A stretch of 50,853 nucleotides of DNA, taken from Clostridium celatum DSM 1785 (GTDB lineage: Bacteria > Bacillota > Clostridia > Clostridiales > Clostridiaceae). The notes beneath the pieces were generated by a model that saw nothing but the letters and a program-made list of their open reading frames with translations, made no database searches and was not told the DNA's origin. Position 1 is the stretch's first letter. Each line of letters begins with the position of its first letter. Made by a program: the position numbers and the translations under genes. Below are positions 8,899-17,145 of the stretch, piece after piece. The stretch is taken from NCBI RefSeq assembly GCF_000320405.1, contig NZ_KB291647.1:1-50853 (forward strand). The letters run 5' to 3'.

Positions 8899-9392
8899 AT
8901 GAATGAAAAAAGTATAACCTTAATAGGATTACCTGGCTGTGGAAAAAGTACTATTGGAGATTTGCTTTCCAAAAAATTGAATTATGCATTCATAGATATG
9001 GATAATTATATTGAAGAAGAGCAAGGTAAAACTATCATCGAAATATTTAAAAATGGTGAAGATTATTTTAGAACCATAGAAACTGAAACTTGTAAGGTAT
9101 TGGGGCAAAAAAGTAAGACTATTATATCTTCAGGTGGTGGAGTTATCAAAAAGGCAATAAATATAGATTTATTAAAAGAAATTCAATTGTAGTTTTTATT
9201 GATAGACCAGTAGAAAATATTTTAAGTGATATTGAAGTTGAAAAGAGACCTTTACTAGCAAATGGTAAAGAAGTATTATATAAATTATATGATGAACGAT
9301 ATGAGTTATATAAAAAATATTGTGATTATAAAATTCCTAATGTAGGAACTTTAGATGATGTTGTAGATACTATAATATCAACTGTAATGTAA
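8899..9392 (+). pseudogene. aroK: Shikimate kinase (single-base frameshift)
   Basis: Phosphorylates shikimate with ATP, step 5. GGGGGTG precedes the ATG. The Walker A loop GLPGCGKSTIG lies at residues 10-20, followed by DMDNYIEEEQGKTI, FRTIETE and the SSGGGVI substrate loop. The frame stops at 9190-9192 after LLKEIQL. One additional A in GAAATT near 9180 would read LLKENSIVVFIDRPVENIL and continue through EKRPLLA, a kinase lid motif, to a stop at 9392. The repaired length is 164 residues, normal for AroK. As written, the protein would lack the lid and adenine-binding C-terminal part. Confidence 0.9.
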
Positions 9393-9478
9393 AAATTTTA
9401 TATTTAATATAAAGAACTAAAGAGGAAATTTGAAATGTATAATAAATTTAAAATCAGTAGTATGGAGGTATGGTAGAT

Positions 9479-10501
9479 ATGGTTATTGTAATGAATCCTA
9501 AAAGTAGTGAAAAAGAAGTATCAGAAGTAAAAAATGAATTAAGTAGGTTAGGGCTAGGAATACATCTATCACAAGGAGAAACATTCTGTATAATAGGTGT
9601 AGTAGGTGAAACGAGAGCTTTAGATCCAAACAAACTTTTGACTTTCGATGGAGTAGACAAAATATTAAAAGTTGAAGAACCGTTTAAGAAAGCAAATAGG
9701 TTATTTAAACCAGATGATACTATAGTTAATGTTAATGGAACTTTAGTTGGAGGAAATAATCTTGGAATTATGGCAGGACCATGTTCTGTTGAGAGTGAAG
9801 AACAAATAATAAAGATTGCAAAATCTGTTAAAGCATCAGGAGCAAACTTTTTAAGAGGGGGAGCTTTTAAGCCAAGAACTTCACCTTATAGCTTCCAAGG
9901 ATTAGAGCTTGAAGGATTAAAATTACTGAAAGCAGCAAAGGAAGCAACAGGATTATCAATAGTTACTGAAATAATGTCAACTGATTATATAGATGAATTT
10001 GTTAGAGATGTAGATGTAATTCAAGTTGGTGCAAGAAACATGCAAAACTTTGATTTATTGAAACAATTAGGTAAAACTAATAAGCCAATTTTATTAAAGA
10101 GAGGTTTATCAGCTACAATAGAAGAATGGCTTATGAGTGCAGAATATATAATGGCTGGAGGAAATGAAAATGTTATTCTTTGTGAAAGAGGTATAAGAAC
10201 TTACGAAGGATATACTAGAAATACTTTAGATTTAAGTGCAATTCCAGTAATTAAAAAATTATCTCATTTACCAATAATAGTGGATCCAAGCCATGCAGCA
10301 GGATATTGGTATTTAGTTGAACCATTAGCTAAGGCTGCTATAGCAGCAGGTGCAGATGGGCTTATGATAGAAGTTCATAACAATCCACAATGCGCATTAA
10401 GTGATGGTCAACAATCAGTTAAACCTGAACTTTTCGATGAAATAATGAAAAAAGTAAAAATATTAGCTGAAATGGAAGGGAAAAAAATAGTTAGAAGCTA
10501 G
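9479..10501 (+). CDS. aroF: DAHP synthase, second copy
   Basis: A second 3-deoxy-7-phosphoheptulonate synthase in the same operon, very similar to the first copy and uninterrupted. An N-terminal ferredoxin-like regulatory domain (about residues 1-70) leads into the barrel with [46 protein letters not shown] and HLPIIVDPSHAAG. An in-frame ATG at 9470 directly abuts GGAGG, so the ATG at 9479, ten bases after that site and aligned with the first copy's start, is preferred (340 residues). Having two copies in one operon suggests isoenzymes with different feedback sensitivity, or redundancy masking the frameshift in the first copy. Confidence 0.95.
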   Translation: MVIVMNPKSSEKEVSEVKNELSRLGLGIHLSQGETFCIIGVVGETRALDPNKLLTFDGVDKILKVEEPFKKANRLFKPDDTIVNVNGTLVGGNNLGIMAGPCSVESEEQIIKIAKSVKASGANFLRGGAFKPRTSPYSFQGLELEGLKLLKAAKEATGLSIVTEIMSTDYIDEFVRDVDVIQVGARNMQNFDLLKQLGKTNKPILLKRGLSATIEEWLMSAEYIMAGGNENVILCERGIRTYEGYTRNTLDLSAIPVIKKLSHLPIIVDPSHAAGYWYLVEPLAKAAIAAGADGLMIEVHNNPQCALSDGQQSVKPELFDEIMKKVKILAEMEGKKIVRS

Positions 10502-10584
10502 AAGGTAAAAATTAGAAATTTATGAATAAATTAATGAACTTCTAATTAAATACTACTAGTTTATAGCTGTAAATGGGGGATATT

Positions 10585-11418
10585 ATGAGAATAGTTATTG
10601 TAGGTCTTGGTGTTATTGGTGGTTCCTATGCAATGGCACTTAAAGAAGCAGGTTATAATGAGGTTTATGGTATAGATAAAAATATTGACACATTAAATAA
10701 AGCTAAGGCTTTAGGAATTATTAAAGAAGGATATGAAGATGGGAAGGAAATAGTTTCTGAAGCAGATTTAATTGTATTAGCTGTTTATCCAGATTTAGTT
10801 AAAAGTTTTATAAGTAATAATAAAGAAAATTTTAAAGACAATGCTATAATTACAGATGTAACAGGAATAAAACAGTTATTTATTAATGAAGTATTGGATA
10901 TACTACCAGATAATATAGATTTTGTTTTTGCTCATCCAATGGCTGGTAGAGAAAAAAAAGGGATAGATTATGCTACAAATACTGTATTTAAGGATGCTAA
11001 TTTCTTAATAACAGTAACAGATAAAAATAAGATTGAAAGCTTAGAGTTAATTGAAGAGTTAGCATATAAAATGGGATTTAAGCATGTGAAAAGAATATGT
11101 CCTAAATACCATGATGAAATGATAGCATTTACTAGCCAATTACCTCATGCTTTAGCAGTAGCACTTATTAATAGTGATATTGAAGGAAGAAATACTGGAG
11201 AATTTATAGGAGATAGTTATAGGGATTTAACTAGAATTGCAAATATAAATGAAACTTTATGGAGTCAATTATTTTTAGGAAATAAAGAAAACTTATTACA
11301 AGCAATTTATAATTTTGAAGAGGAATTAGATAAAATAAAAAGTTGTTTGGAGAATGAAGATAAAGAGGCTTTGCGAGAGTTATTTATTAAATCTTCTGTA
11401 AGAAGAGAAAAATTATAA
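10585..11418 (+). CDS. tyrA: Prephenate dehydrogenase
   Basis: NAD(P)-dependent oxidative decarboxylation of prephenate to 4-hydroxyphenylpyruvate, the tyrosine branch. The start MRIVIVGLGVIGGSYAMAL is a Rossmann dinucleotide fold, followed by HPMAGREKKGIDYA and QLPHALAVAL motifs of the TyrA family. The ATG at 10585 is chosen over 10573 because the GGGGGA ribosome site lies between them; this gives 277 residues. No C-terminal ACT domain is present, the short form of the family. It is the last gene of the operon, closed by a 15-bp terminator hairpin. Confidence 0.93.
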   Translation: MRIVIVGLGVIGGSYAMALKEAGYNEVYGIDKNIDTLNKAKALGIIKEGYEDGKEIVSEADLIVLAVYPDLVKSFISNNKENFKDNAIITDVTGIKQLFINEVLDILPDNIDFVFAHPMAGREKKGIDYATNTVFKDANFLITVTDKNKIESLELIEELAYKMGFKHVKRICPKYHDEMIAFTSQLPHALAVALINSDIEGRNTGEFIGDSYRDLTRIANINETLWSQLFLGNKENLLQAIYNFEEELDKIKSCLENEDKEALRELFIKSSVRREKL

Positions 11419-11431
11419 TAGATTAATTTAA

Positions 11432-11468
11432 AAAGATGGCTGATATAGTTAATATCAGCCATCTTTTT
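11432..11468 (+). terminator. Intrinsic terminator of the aromatic operon
   Basis: A 15-bp perfect stem (11432-11446 with 11452-11466), AGTTA loop and T-run, just after tyrA. A-rich on the other side, it could also work in reverse. Confidence 0.92.
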
Positions 11469-11651
11469 AGCATTTATAAGTAAAAATACTAATAATTTTA
11501 CAGATACAAGATAATAATATAAGTGAAATCGTTTATTGATTAGAAAATAGGATTAATACAAGAAAATACTGGTAAAAATTAAAGTTGATACAAGGTGAAA
11601 TTTAGAGTAGAATTGTTTCTTGTATATTTATCTGGAAAAGGAGTGGTTATC

Positions 11652-13568
11652 TTGGCAGGGAAAACAAAAATAACTAAGCAATTTATTATATCACAGACTG
11701 TTTTATATGTTTTTATAATGGCATTTGTAATAGCATTTAAATCTATTTTTGGAGATAAAAACACACTAGTTGGAGTAATGGGTATAACAGCAATATTAAT
11801 GCTTACACAAATTAATCTTACTATTTCTCCAGGAAAAAATTTATTAAAGTTGATTATAATAAATTTAGGAATAGGCATATTTACATATTTAGCAAATCTT
11901 AATATATGGTTAGCTATACCTATAAATTTCATAGGTATATTTATAATAGCGTATACCTTTTATTATAATTTAAAGTCACCAGTATATTTACCATTTTCAT
12001 TACAATATTTATTTTTACTATCTACTCCTATTACTGCAGCTGAATTGCCAATGAGATTGCTCTCACTTTTAGTGGCACCAGTTCGAATTATGATAGTACA
12101 ATTTATTATTAATAAAAATAAAACCACTAAGGTTGGAAATAAGTTAATAGGTAGTATTTGCGATAATCTTATAAAAAAGATAAATAGTAATGAGAATAAA
12201 GACGATATAAATAAATCAATAAAAAGTAATGCTAATGAATTTAGAAAGATTGTTTATGATAATAGAAAAGATAATTTCTATGTAACAGAAGAAGGAAGAA
12301 TAAAATTAAATATTGTTATAATTTTAGAAAAGTTATCAAATTTATTAGATGAAAAGATCAATAATAAAGTAATATTAAATGATTTAATAATTTGTTTACA
12401 AGAATTAAAACTTAGTTTAGGAAAAGAAGATAATTTAAAAGATATTAATAATAAAATAAATAATTTAATAAAAAAATATAAAAAAGAGGATATTAAGGAT
12501 TTAGTTACTTTAAGAATACTAAATACTATTAATATGTTAAGTATATCTTTAGAAGAATTAAAATCATTAGGTAAAGAGAATTATAATACTATAAAAGCCA
12601 GTGAAGATATACCAGAAAAGTATAAAATGGTTAATATTCATAAGAAGGAATTTTATAAAAAATCAGTAAAGTTTTCTTATGCTATTAGAGTATCACTAGG
12701 AATAACTATTTCTGCTTTTATTGCAGATTATTTCAAATTTGCAGAAGGAAGATGGATTTACTTTACAACATTTGCAATAATAATTCCTATATATGAATTA
12801 TCAAAGAAAAAGCTAAAAGATAGAATGTTTGCCACTTTAGTTGGTGGAGTTATAATAGTTTTATTATTTACTATATTTAAAAATGTTTTAGTTAGAATGT
12901 TAATAATAATGGCTGCAGGTTATTTAAGAGCATATACTTCAACATACAGATATGGAACTATTTACACTACAATATGTGCAATTGGTGCAGTAGCTATGTC
13001 TGGCGGAGCAGTAGTTTTAACTATCAATAGAATACTATTTGTTATATTAGGAACTATAATAGCTATTATTATTAATAGATTTGTATTACCTGTAAGAATG
13101 AAAGATGCAAATGAAGAACTTTTAGGAACCTATAGAGATGTACTTTATGGAATGTTAAATGAAGTATATGAAGAAGCAATTAACCAAAATGACAATACTC
13201 ATAAAATGGATACATTATTGCTTGTAACTACTATGATAGAGGAAAGGCTAGCTGTTAATAATAGTGATTTTATTACAGAAGAAGATAATGGTTACTTTGA
13301 TAAAGTAAGAATTTTAATAATTGATATTTATCAGTTATATACATTAGTAAAAAGAAGCGAAATTAAACAAAATAATGAATATATGATTGAAGATTTAAAA
13401 AAGTTATCAAATGTATCAAATATAAATATAGACAATACGATAAAAGATGTAGAAGAACATATAAATATAGCAAAAGGAATTGATAATAAGATAATTTTTG
13501 CAAGTATAAGGGGAGTCTTATCAGGAATAAAGGAATTAAAAGACAGTAATAAAGCCTTACCTGAATAG
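11652..13568 (+). CDS. FUSC-family membrane protein (putative aromatic acid exporter)
   Basis: A 638-residue integral membrane protein with two blocks of predicted membrane helices, about residues 12-150 and 355-480, separated and followed by long charged, helical cytoplasmic parts. The second block, FSYAIRVSLGITISAFIADYF followed by RWIYFTTFAIIIPIYE, has the look of the FUSC/aromatic acid exporter superfamily. TTG at 11652 is chosen because AAGGAG lies eight bases before it; an upstream ATG at 11595 has no such site. It lies directly behind the aromatic operon but after a strong terminator, so the link with export of aromatic acids is only suggestive. The substrate is unknown. Confidence 0.7.
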   Translation: MAGKTKITKQFIISQTVLYVFIMAFVIAFKSIFGDKNTLVGVMGITAILMLTQINLTISPGKNLLKLIIINLGIGIFTYLANLNIWLAIPINFIGIFIIAYTFYYNLKSPVYLPFSLQYLFLLSTPITAAELPMRLLSLLVAPVRIMIVQFIINKNKTTKVGNKLIGSICDNLIKKINSNENKDDINKSIKSNANEFRKIVYDNRKDNFYVTEEGRIKLNIVIILEKLSNLLDEKINNKVILNDLIICLQELKLSLGKEDNLKDINNKINNLIKKYKKEDIKDLVTLRILNTINMLSISLEELKSLGKENYNTIKASEDIPEKYKMVNIHKKEFYKKSVKFSYAIRVSLGITISAFIADYFKFAEGRWIYFTTFAIIIPIYELSKKKLKDRMFATLVGGVIIVLLFTIFKNVLVRMLIIMAAGYLRAYTSTYRYGTIYTTICAIGAVAMSGGAVVLTINRILFVILGTIIAIIINRFVLPVRMKDANEELLGTYRDVLYGMLNEVYEEAINQNDNTHKMDTLLLVTTMIEERLAVNNSDFITEEDNGYFDKVRILIIDIYQLYTLVKRSEIKQNNEYMIEDLKKLSNVSNINIDNTIKDVEEHINIAKGIDNKIIFASIRGVLSGIKELKDSNKALPE

Positions 13569-13610
13569 TTTATAGAATAAAAAGCTAATAATTTAATATA
13601 CAAGTAAACA

Positions 13611-13642
13611 AAAAACCTAAGTAATAAATCTTAGGTTTTTTT
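13611..13642. terminator. Bidirectional terminator between convergent genes
   Basis: AAAAACCTAAG (13611-13621) pairs with CTTAGGTTTTT (13630-13640), with A-runs and T-runs on opposite sides. It can serve the FUSC gene (+) and the CYTH gene (-). Confidence 0.85.
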
Positions 13643-13730
13643 GTTGTTATATTAGTAAGCACATTTTTTACAATAAGTATCAATAATAGAATATATATTA
13701 AACAAAGAAGATATATAAATTAATAAAGAA

Positions 13731-14288
13731 TTATCTTCCTTTAATCTTACCTTCAATACCTCTTTCAGCTAATATTTCATAAATAGTTTTAGATGTTGTA
13801 TCAGCTAATGTATATCCAATTAATTTTAATATTTCTTCAAGTTTTTCTTCAGAAGTAGTTTCAATTTCTAAGTATGGGAACGGACAAAAGCTTTTATCGT
13901 TTATATCAATTTCAATTAAAGAATCATCAATTTTATAGCTTTCTCTATATTTAGATATAGATTCTTGAAGAACAAGACCTAATGACTTAAATATTCTTCT
14001 TGCCATCTCTGCATCTTCAACTATAGTTTCATTTTCTTCCATAACTTTAAAAGTACCTTGACTTAACATTTTTTTTGTAGTCATAAATACAGTTTCTTTA
14101 CCTGTTATTCTATCAATAGTAGTTCTAACTCTAGCATACCCTTTAGAAGCTAAAAGTCTACCATCTTCAAAATCGTATATTTCATTAACCTGATCTTCAG
14201 CTTTTACTTTAGTAGCACCTAAAGTAGTCATTTTATATCTAATATCATCAACATCAATATCAATTACTCTAGTTTCTAATTCTTTCAT
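13731..14288 (-). CDS. CYTH-domain protein (triphosphate tunnel metalloenzyme)
   Basis: A 185-residue protein of the CYTH superfamily (class IV adenylate cyclase / thiamine triphosphatase fold), acting on triphosphorylated substrates or inorganic triphosphate in a beta-tunnel. The N-terminal ELETR fits the E-x-E-x-K/R signature; YARVRTT, KETVFMTTKK, SKYRESYKIDD and EIDINDKSFCPFPYLEIET supply the charged tunnel residues. The ATG at 14288 lies nine bases after GGGAG; a TTG one codon upstream is less likely. It is a single gene, divergent from the sigma-factor unit and convergent with the FUSC gene. The substrate cannot be told from sequence. Confidence 0.82.
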   Translation of the reverse strand: MKELETRVIDIDVDDIRYKMTTLGATKVKAEDQVNEIYDFEDGRLLASKGYARVRTTIDRITGKETVFMTTKKMLSQGTFKVMEENETIVEDAEMARRIFKSLGLVLQESISKYRESYKIDDSLIEIDINDKSFCPFPYLEIETTSEEKLEEILKLIGYTLADTTSKTIYEILAERGIEGKIKGR

Positions 14289-14381
14289 CAATAATAACTC
14301 CCTTAGTTTTTAAAATAATAATAGTTATATTATACAATAAAATATGTTAATTTATCTTATCAAATAATTTTTTTGAAATTA

Positions 14382-14410
14382 TGAAACCTTTTTAAAAAAT
14401 TTAAGTCTAA
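14382..14410 (+). promoter_or_regulatory. Putative ECF sigma-factor promoter
   Basis: TGAAAC (14382-14387) followed by 17 bases and GTCTAA (14405-14410), 33 bases before the start at 14443. The AAC-type -35 and GTC-type -10 match ECF promoters such as those of SigW/SigX/SigV regulons. The unit downstream encodes an ECF factor, so self-activation is likely. Confidence 0.6.
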
Positions 14411-14442
14411 AATTATAGATGATAAAAAGGGGGACAATTTTA

Positions 14443-16170
14443 ATGAAGGTAATAAAAATAAAAGTTAAAACAATTATAGTAACAGTATTAATTTTATTTT
14501 GTACTATTCCATATATATTTTATTTTATTGGGGTATTAGGATTTCAATCAGATGGTATAGTAAATGGAAGAGGTATTAAGATATATACAGCAGGTTTTTT
14601 AAAGTTATATGAACATTATCCCACATTCAAGATAGACATGGGTAGGACCTATTATATTCTTGGAATGAGTAACTACGATTATATTCATGAAGTATTATAT
14701 TATTACTCAAGTGGAACTATGGTTAACTCAACCCAAAATGGAAATATGGAACAGGCACTAATAGCAAAAGAGTATTTTGAAAAAGGTGTATCATTAGGAC
14801 AAAATGATAATTATTATATAAATAATTTGAATGCTTTAATAAATTTAGAGATGGTTTTAGGAAATACAGATAGGGCTTTTGAACTTATAATGAATGCTAA
14901 AGATAGTGAAAAAGAAGTGATTTATCAAACTGCATTAGTAAATGAAATTGTATATTACGGAAAACAAGGTGAATATGATAAGGCTTTAAAATTATGTGAA
15001 GATAATGAAGAGTATTTACCACTTCTAAAGAGATATAAAAATTCTATAAATTATCTTAAAGGTGATATTGATAAAATAGAAGTAAATGATATGTATGAAG
15101 GAATAGATGATATTGATAAATATAATGAAGAGTTAAGTATTGAAAGTAGAAAAAATAGATTTTTAGTTTCTGCTAATATATTAAAGGACATAGATTTTAT
15201 TAGACCTATAGAGATATATGATAAAGTTGAAATTGATGATGATATAAATTTTGGAGAAATAACTGGAAGAGTTACAGTCAAAGGGAAGCCTATAGCTAAC
15301 ACTGCAGTATTTTTAAATAAACAATATGGAGGTATAGGCTTTAATCCGGAGAATGGTAGAATAGATTTTACATTTCGTGATTTTAAAGAAAGCCAAACTG
15401 TATATACAAATGAAAATGGAGAATTCATATTTAAACATGCTTTTCCAGGTGTAGATTATGAAATAATAGCTTCTATACCTTCAGTTTTTGGAGATAAAGT
15501 TTCAAGGAGAGAAAATGTTACTCCTATAATTTTAAAGGATGGAGAAAAAGTTAATGTAGATATAACTTTAAATGATGAAGTTAAGGTAAATGAAGTAAAA
15601 ACTGATTATGAAAATGACGAAATAATTATTAAATATAATGAGTATCCTGAGGCATATTCTTATGGGTTAGTTATAAGAGTTGGAGCTGTAGGAATGAGTG
15701 TTAATGAGCTTACAGACAAAAATGAAATTAAAATTCCATTAACTAAGGGTTCTTTTCAAAGCTTTGCTATTAGGGGTGCTACAGAGGATGAAAATGGTGA
15801 ATTAATACCAACAGCAGAATCGTACTTAGGAAGTATAGATGTAAATAAATTATATATTAATGTTGTTGCTTACGATAAGGAAGGAATGATATTATCAAGT
15901 TCTTCTACGCCTATTGAAGTTAAGATTAAAAAGAAGAAATTAAATCGTGGTGAAAAGCTTATATTAGATTATAAAATAGATGAAGGTTATGATTGGTTAT
16001 GTGAAAAGTTAAAAAGTGAGCCTATGAATAAAGAGTATATTTATCCTGTAATGAGAATTGCTTATGAAAGAGGAGATATCCAGTTTGGTGATGAATTAAT
16101 AAATAGATTAGAAGAAATTAATAAAACAGGTTTTGATAAAAAATTGAGAGAATGGTATGTGAGTGAATGA
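14443..16170 (+). CDS. Membrane-anchored extracytoplasmic protein of the ECF unit
   Basis: Function not recognised. The 575-residue protein has one N-terminal hydrophobic helix (about residues 7-28) and no lipobox, so it is probably anchored with the bulk outside the cell. Residues about 95-200 are helical and TPR-like (AKEYFEKGVSLGQNDNYYINN, YDKALKLCEDNEEY). Residues about 268-370 resemble a carboxypeptidase-regulatory Ig-like domain (GRVTVKGKPIANTAVFLN, TNENGEFIFKHAFPG); a second beta-rich part follows. ATG 14443 is chosen because AAGGGGG lies just upstream; ATG 14419 has none. Its stop overlaps the sigma-factor start by four bases, so it probably senses or responds to envelope conditions through that factor. 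Confidence 0.65.
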   Translation: MKVIKIKVKTIIVTVLILFCTIPYIFYFIGVLGFQSDGIVNGRGIKIYTAGFLKLYEHYPTFKIDMGRTYYILGMSNYDYIHEVLYYYSSGTMVNSTQNGNMEQALIAKEYFEKGVSLGQNDNYYINNLNALINLEMVLGNTDRAFELIMNAKDSEKEVIYQTALVNEIVYYGKQGEYDKALKLCEDNEEYLPLLKRYKNSINYLKGDIDKIEVNDMYEGIDDIDKYNEELSIESRKNRFLVSANILKDIDFIRPIEIYDKVEIDDDINFGEITGRVTVKGKPIANTAVFLNKQYGGIGFNPENGRIDFTFRDFKESQTVYTNENGEFIFKHAFPGVDYEIIASIPSVFGDKVSRRENVTPIILKDGEKVNVDITLNDEVKVNEVKTDYENDEIIIKYNEYPEAYSYGLVIRVGAVGMSVNELTDKNEIKIPLTKGSFQSFAIRGATEDENGELIPTAESYLGSIDVNKLYINVVAYDKEGMILSSSSTPIEVKIKKKKLNRGEKLILDYKIDEGYDWLCEKLKSEPMNKEYIYPVMRIAYERGDIQFGDELINRLEEINKTGFDKKLREWYVSE

Positions 16171-16733
16171 TGATGGATAACTTAAGGGGGACGAAGTTAT
16201 TAAGTAAAATAAGTAGTGATAGAGAAGCTGTAGTGGAAGAAATAATAGATGTTTATGGAGATAAAATATTAAGGCTTTGTTTTATTCAGTTAGGAAATGT
16301 AGAAGAAGCAGAAGATGCAACGCAAGAAGTATTCCTAAAGGTGTTTAAAAATATAAAAAAATATAATGGAGATTCTTCAATATATACTTGGATTTATAAA
16401 ATAACTATAAATACATGCTTTGATATTTTAAAGAAAAGAAATAAGTTAAGGTATGATGATATATCCTTATATATAAATTTTATTAAGGATGAAAAAGATA
16501 CAGAGATGATTATTTTGAAAAATTTAACTTCAAAAAGTATAAGAGTAGCTTTAATGAAAATTCCAGAAAAGTATAGAGTTTTATTATATATGTTTTATTT
16601 TGAAGAGCTAAAAATATCAGAAATATCAACTATTCTTAATGAAAAAGAAAATACTATAAAAACTAGGCTTAAACGAGGAAAAGCAGCATTAAGAAGAGTT
16701 ATTGAAAAGGAGGAAATAAATTATGTACAATGA
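16167..16733 (+). CDS. ECF-type RNA polymerase sigma factor
   Basis: A 188-residue sigma-70-family factor. Region 2 is clear (LRLCFIQLGNVEEAEDATQEVFLKVFKNIKKY followed by TWIYKITINTCFDILKKR), and region 4 ends in a helix-turn-helix (KISEISTILNEKENTIKTRLKRGKAALRR). It would direct RNA polymerase to a small set of promoters, probably including the TGAAAC/GTCTAA promoter of its own unit. ATGA overlap with the preceding gene and 11-base overlap with the following membrane protein show tight translational coupling. The target regulon is unknown. Confidence 0.9.
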   Translation: MMMDNLRGTKLLSKISSDREAVVEEIIDVYGDKILRLCFIQLGNVEEAEDATQEVFLKVFKNIKKYNGDSSIYTWIYKITINTCFDILKKRNKLRYDDISLYINFIKDEKDTEMIILKNLTSKSIRVALMKIPEKYRVLLYMFYFEELKISEISTILNEKENTIKTRLKRGKAALRRVIEKEEINYVQ

Positions 16734-17061
16734 CGATAGTGATTTATTTTTTGATAATGAAGTAAAAATCAAAATAAAACATAGTTTTGATGATATAAAA
16801 CTTAGTAATGAAATAAAGAATAAAATAAAAGAAGAAATTATGATAGATGAACTGAAAGAAGTGAAAAATAAGGGCTTTAAAGAAAAAATTAATGATTTCC
16901 TAAATTATGAAGTAGAAATTCCTATAGGAAGGATAGGTGTTATAGCAGCGATATTAGCTATTATACCTACAACATTTACTATATATGAAGGAAAAAAGAT
17001 AATGGATAATAATATAGAGTATCAAAAGGATATTACAAGTTATAATAATTTTAAAAAATAA
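16723..17061 (+). CDS. Small membrane protein, probable anti-sigma factor
   Basis: A 112-residue protein with a charged, helical N-terminal part of about 65 residues, a single membrane helix near residues 68-86 (IGRIGVIAAILAIIPTTFTIY), and a short polar C-terminus. No zinc-binding HxxxCxxC anti-sigma signature is present. Position and overlap with the ECF gene and the topology (cytoplasmic N-terminus and one membrane span) are typical of anti-sigma factors, so this role is inferred from context. AAGGAGG lies within the end of the sigma-factor gene before the ATG. A terminator follows. Confidence 0.6.
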   Translation: MYNDDSDLFFDNEVKIKIKHSFDDIKLSNEIKNKIKEEIMIDELKEVKNKGFKEKINDFLNYEVEIPIGRIGVIAAILAIIPTTFTIYEGKKIMDNNIEYQKDITSYNNFKK

Positions 17062-17090
17062 ATATATGAATTTTTTTATTATTAGTTAAT

Positions 17091-17118
17091 AAAAAGGCTG
17101 TGAAAACACAGCCTTTTT
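17091..17118. terminator. Bidirectional intrinsic terminator
   Basis: AAAAAGGCTGTG (17091-17102) pairs with CACAGCCTTTTT (17107-17118) around AAAA. It lies between the convergent ECF unit and symporter gene and can serve both. Confidence 0.9.
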
Positions 17119-17145
17119 AATATTAAATAAATAGTAAAAATATTT

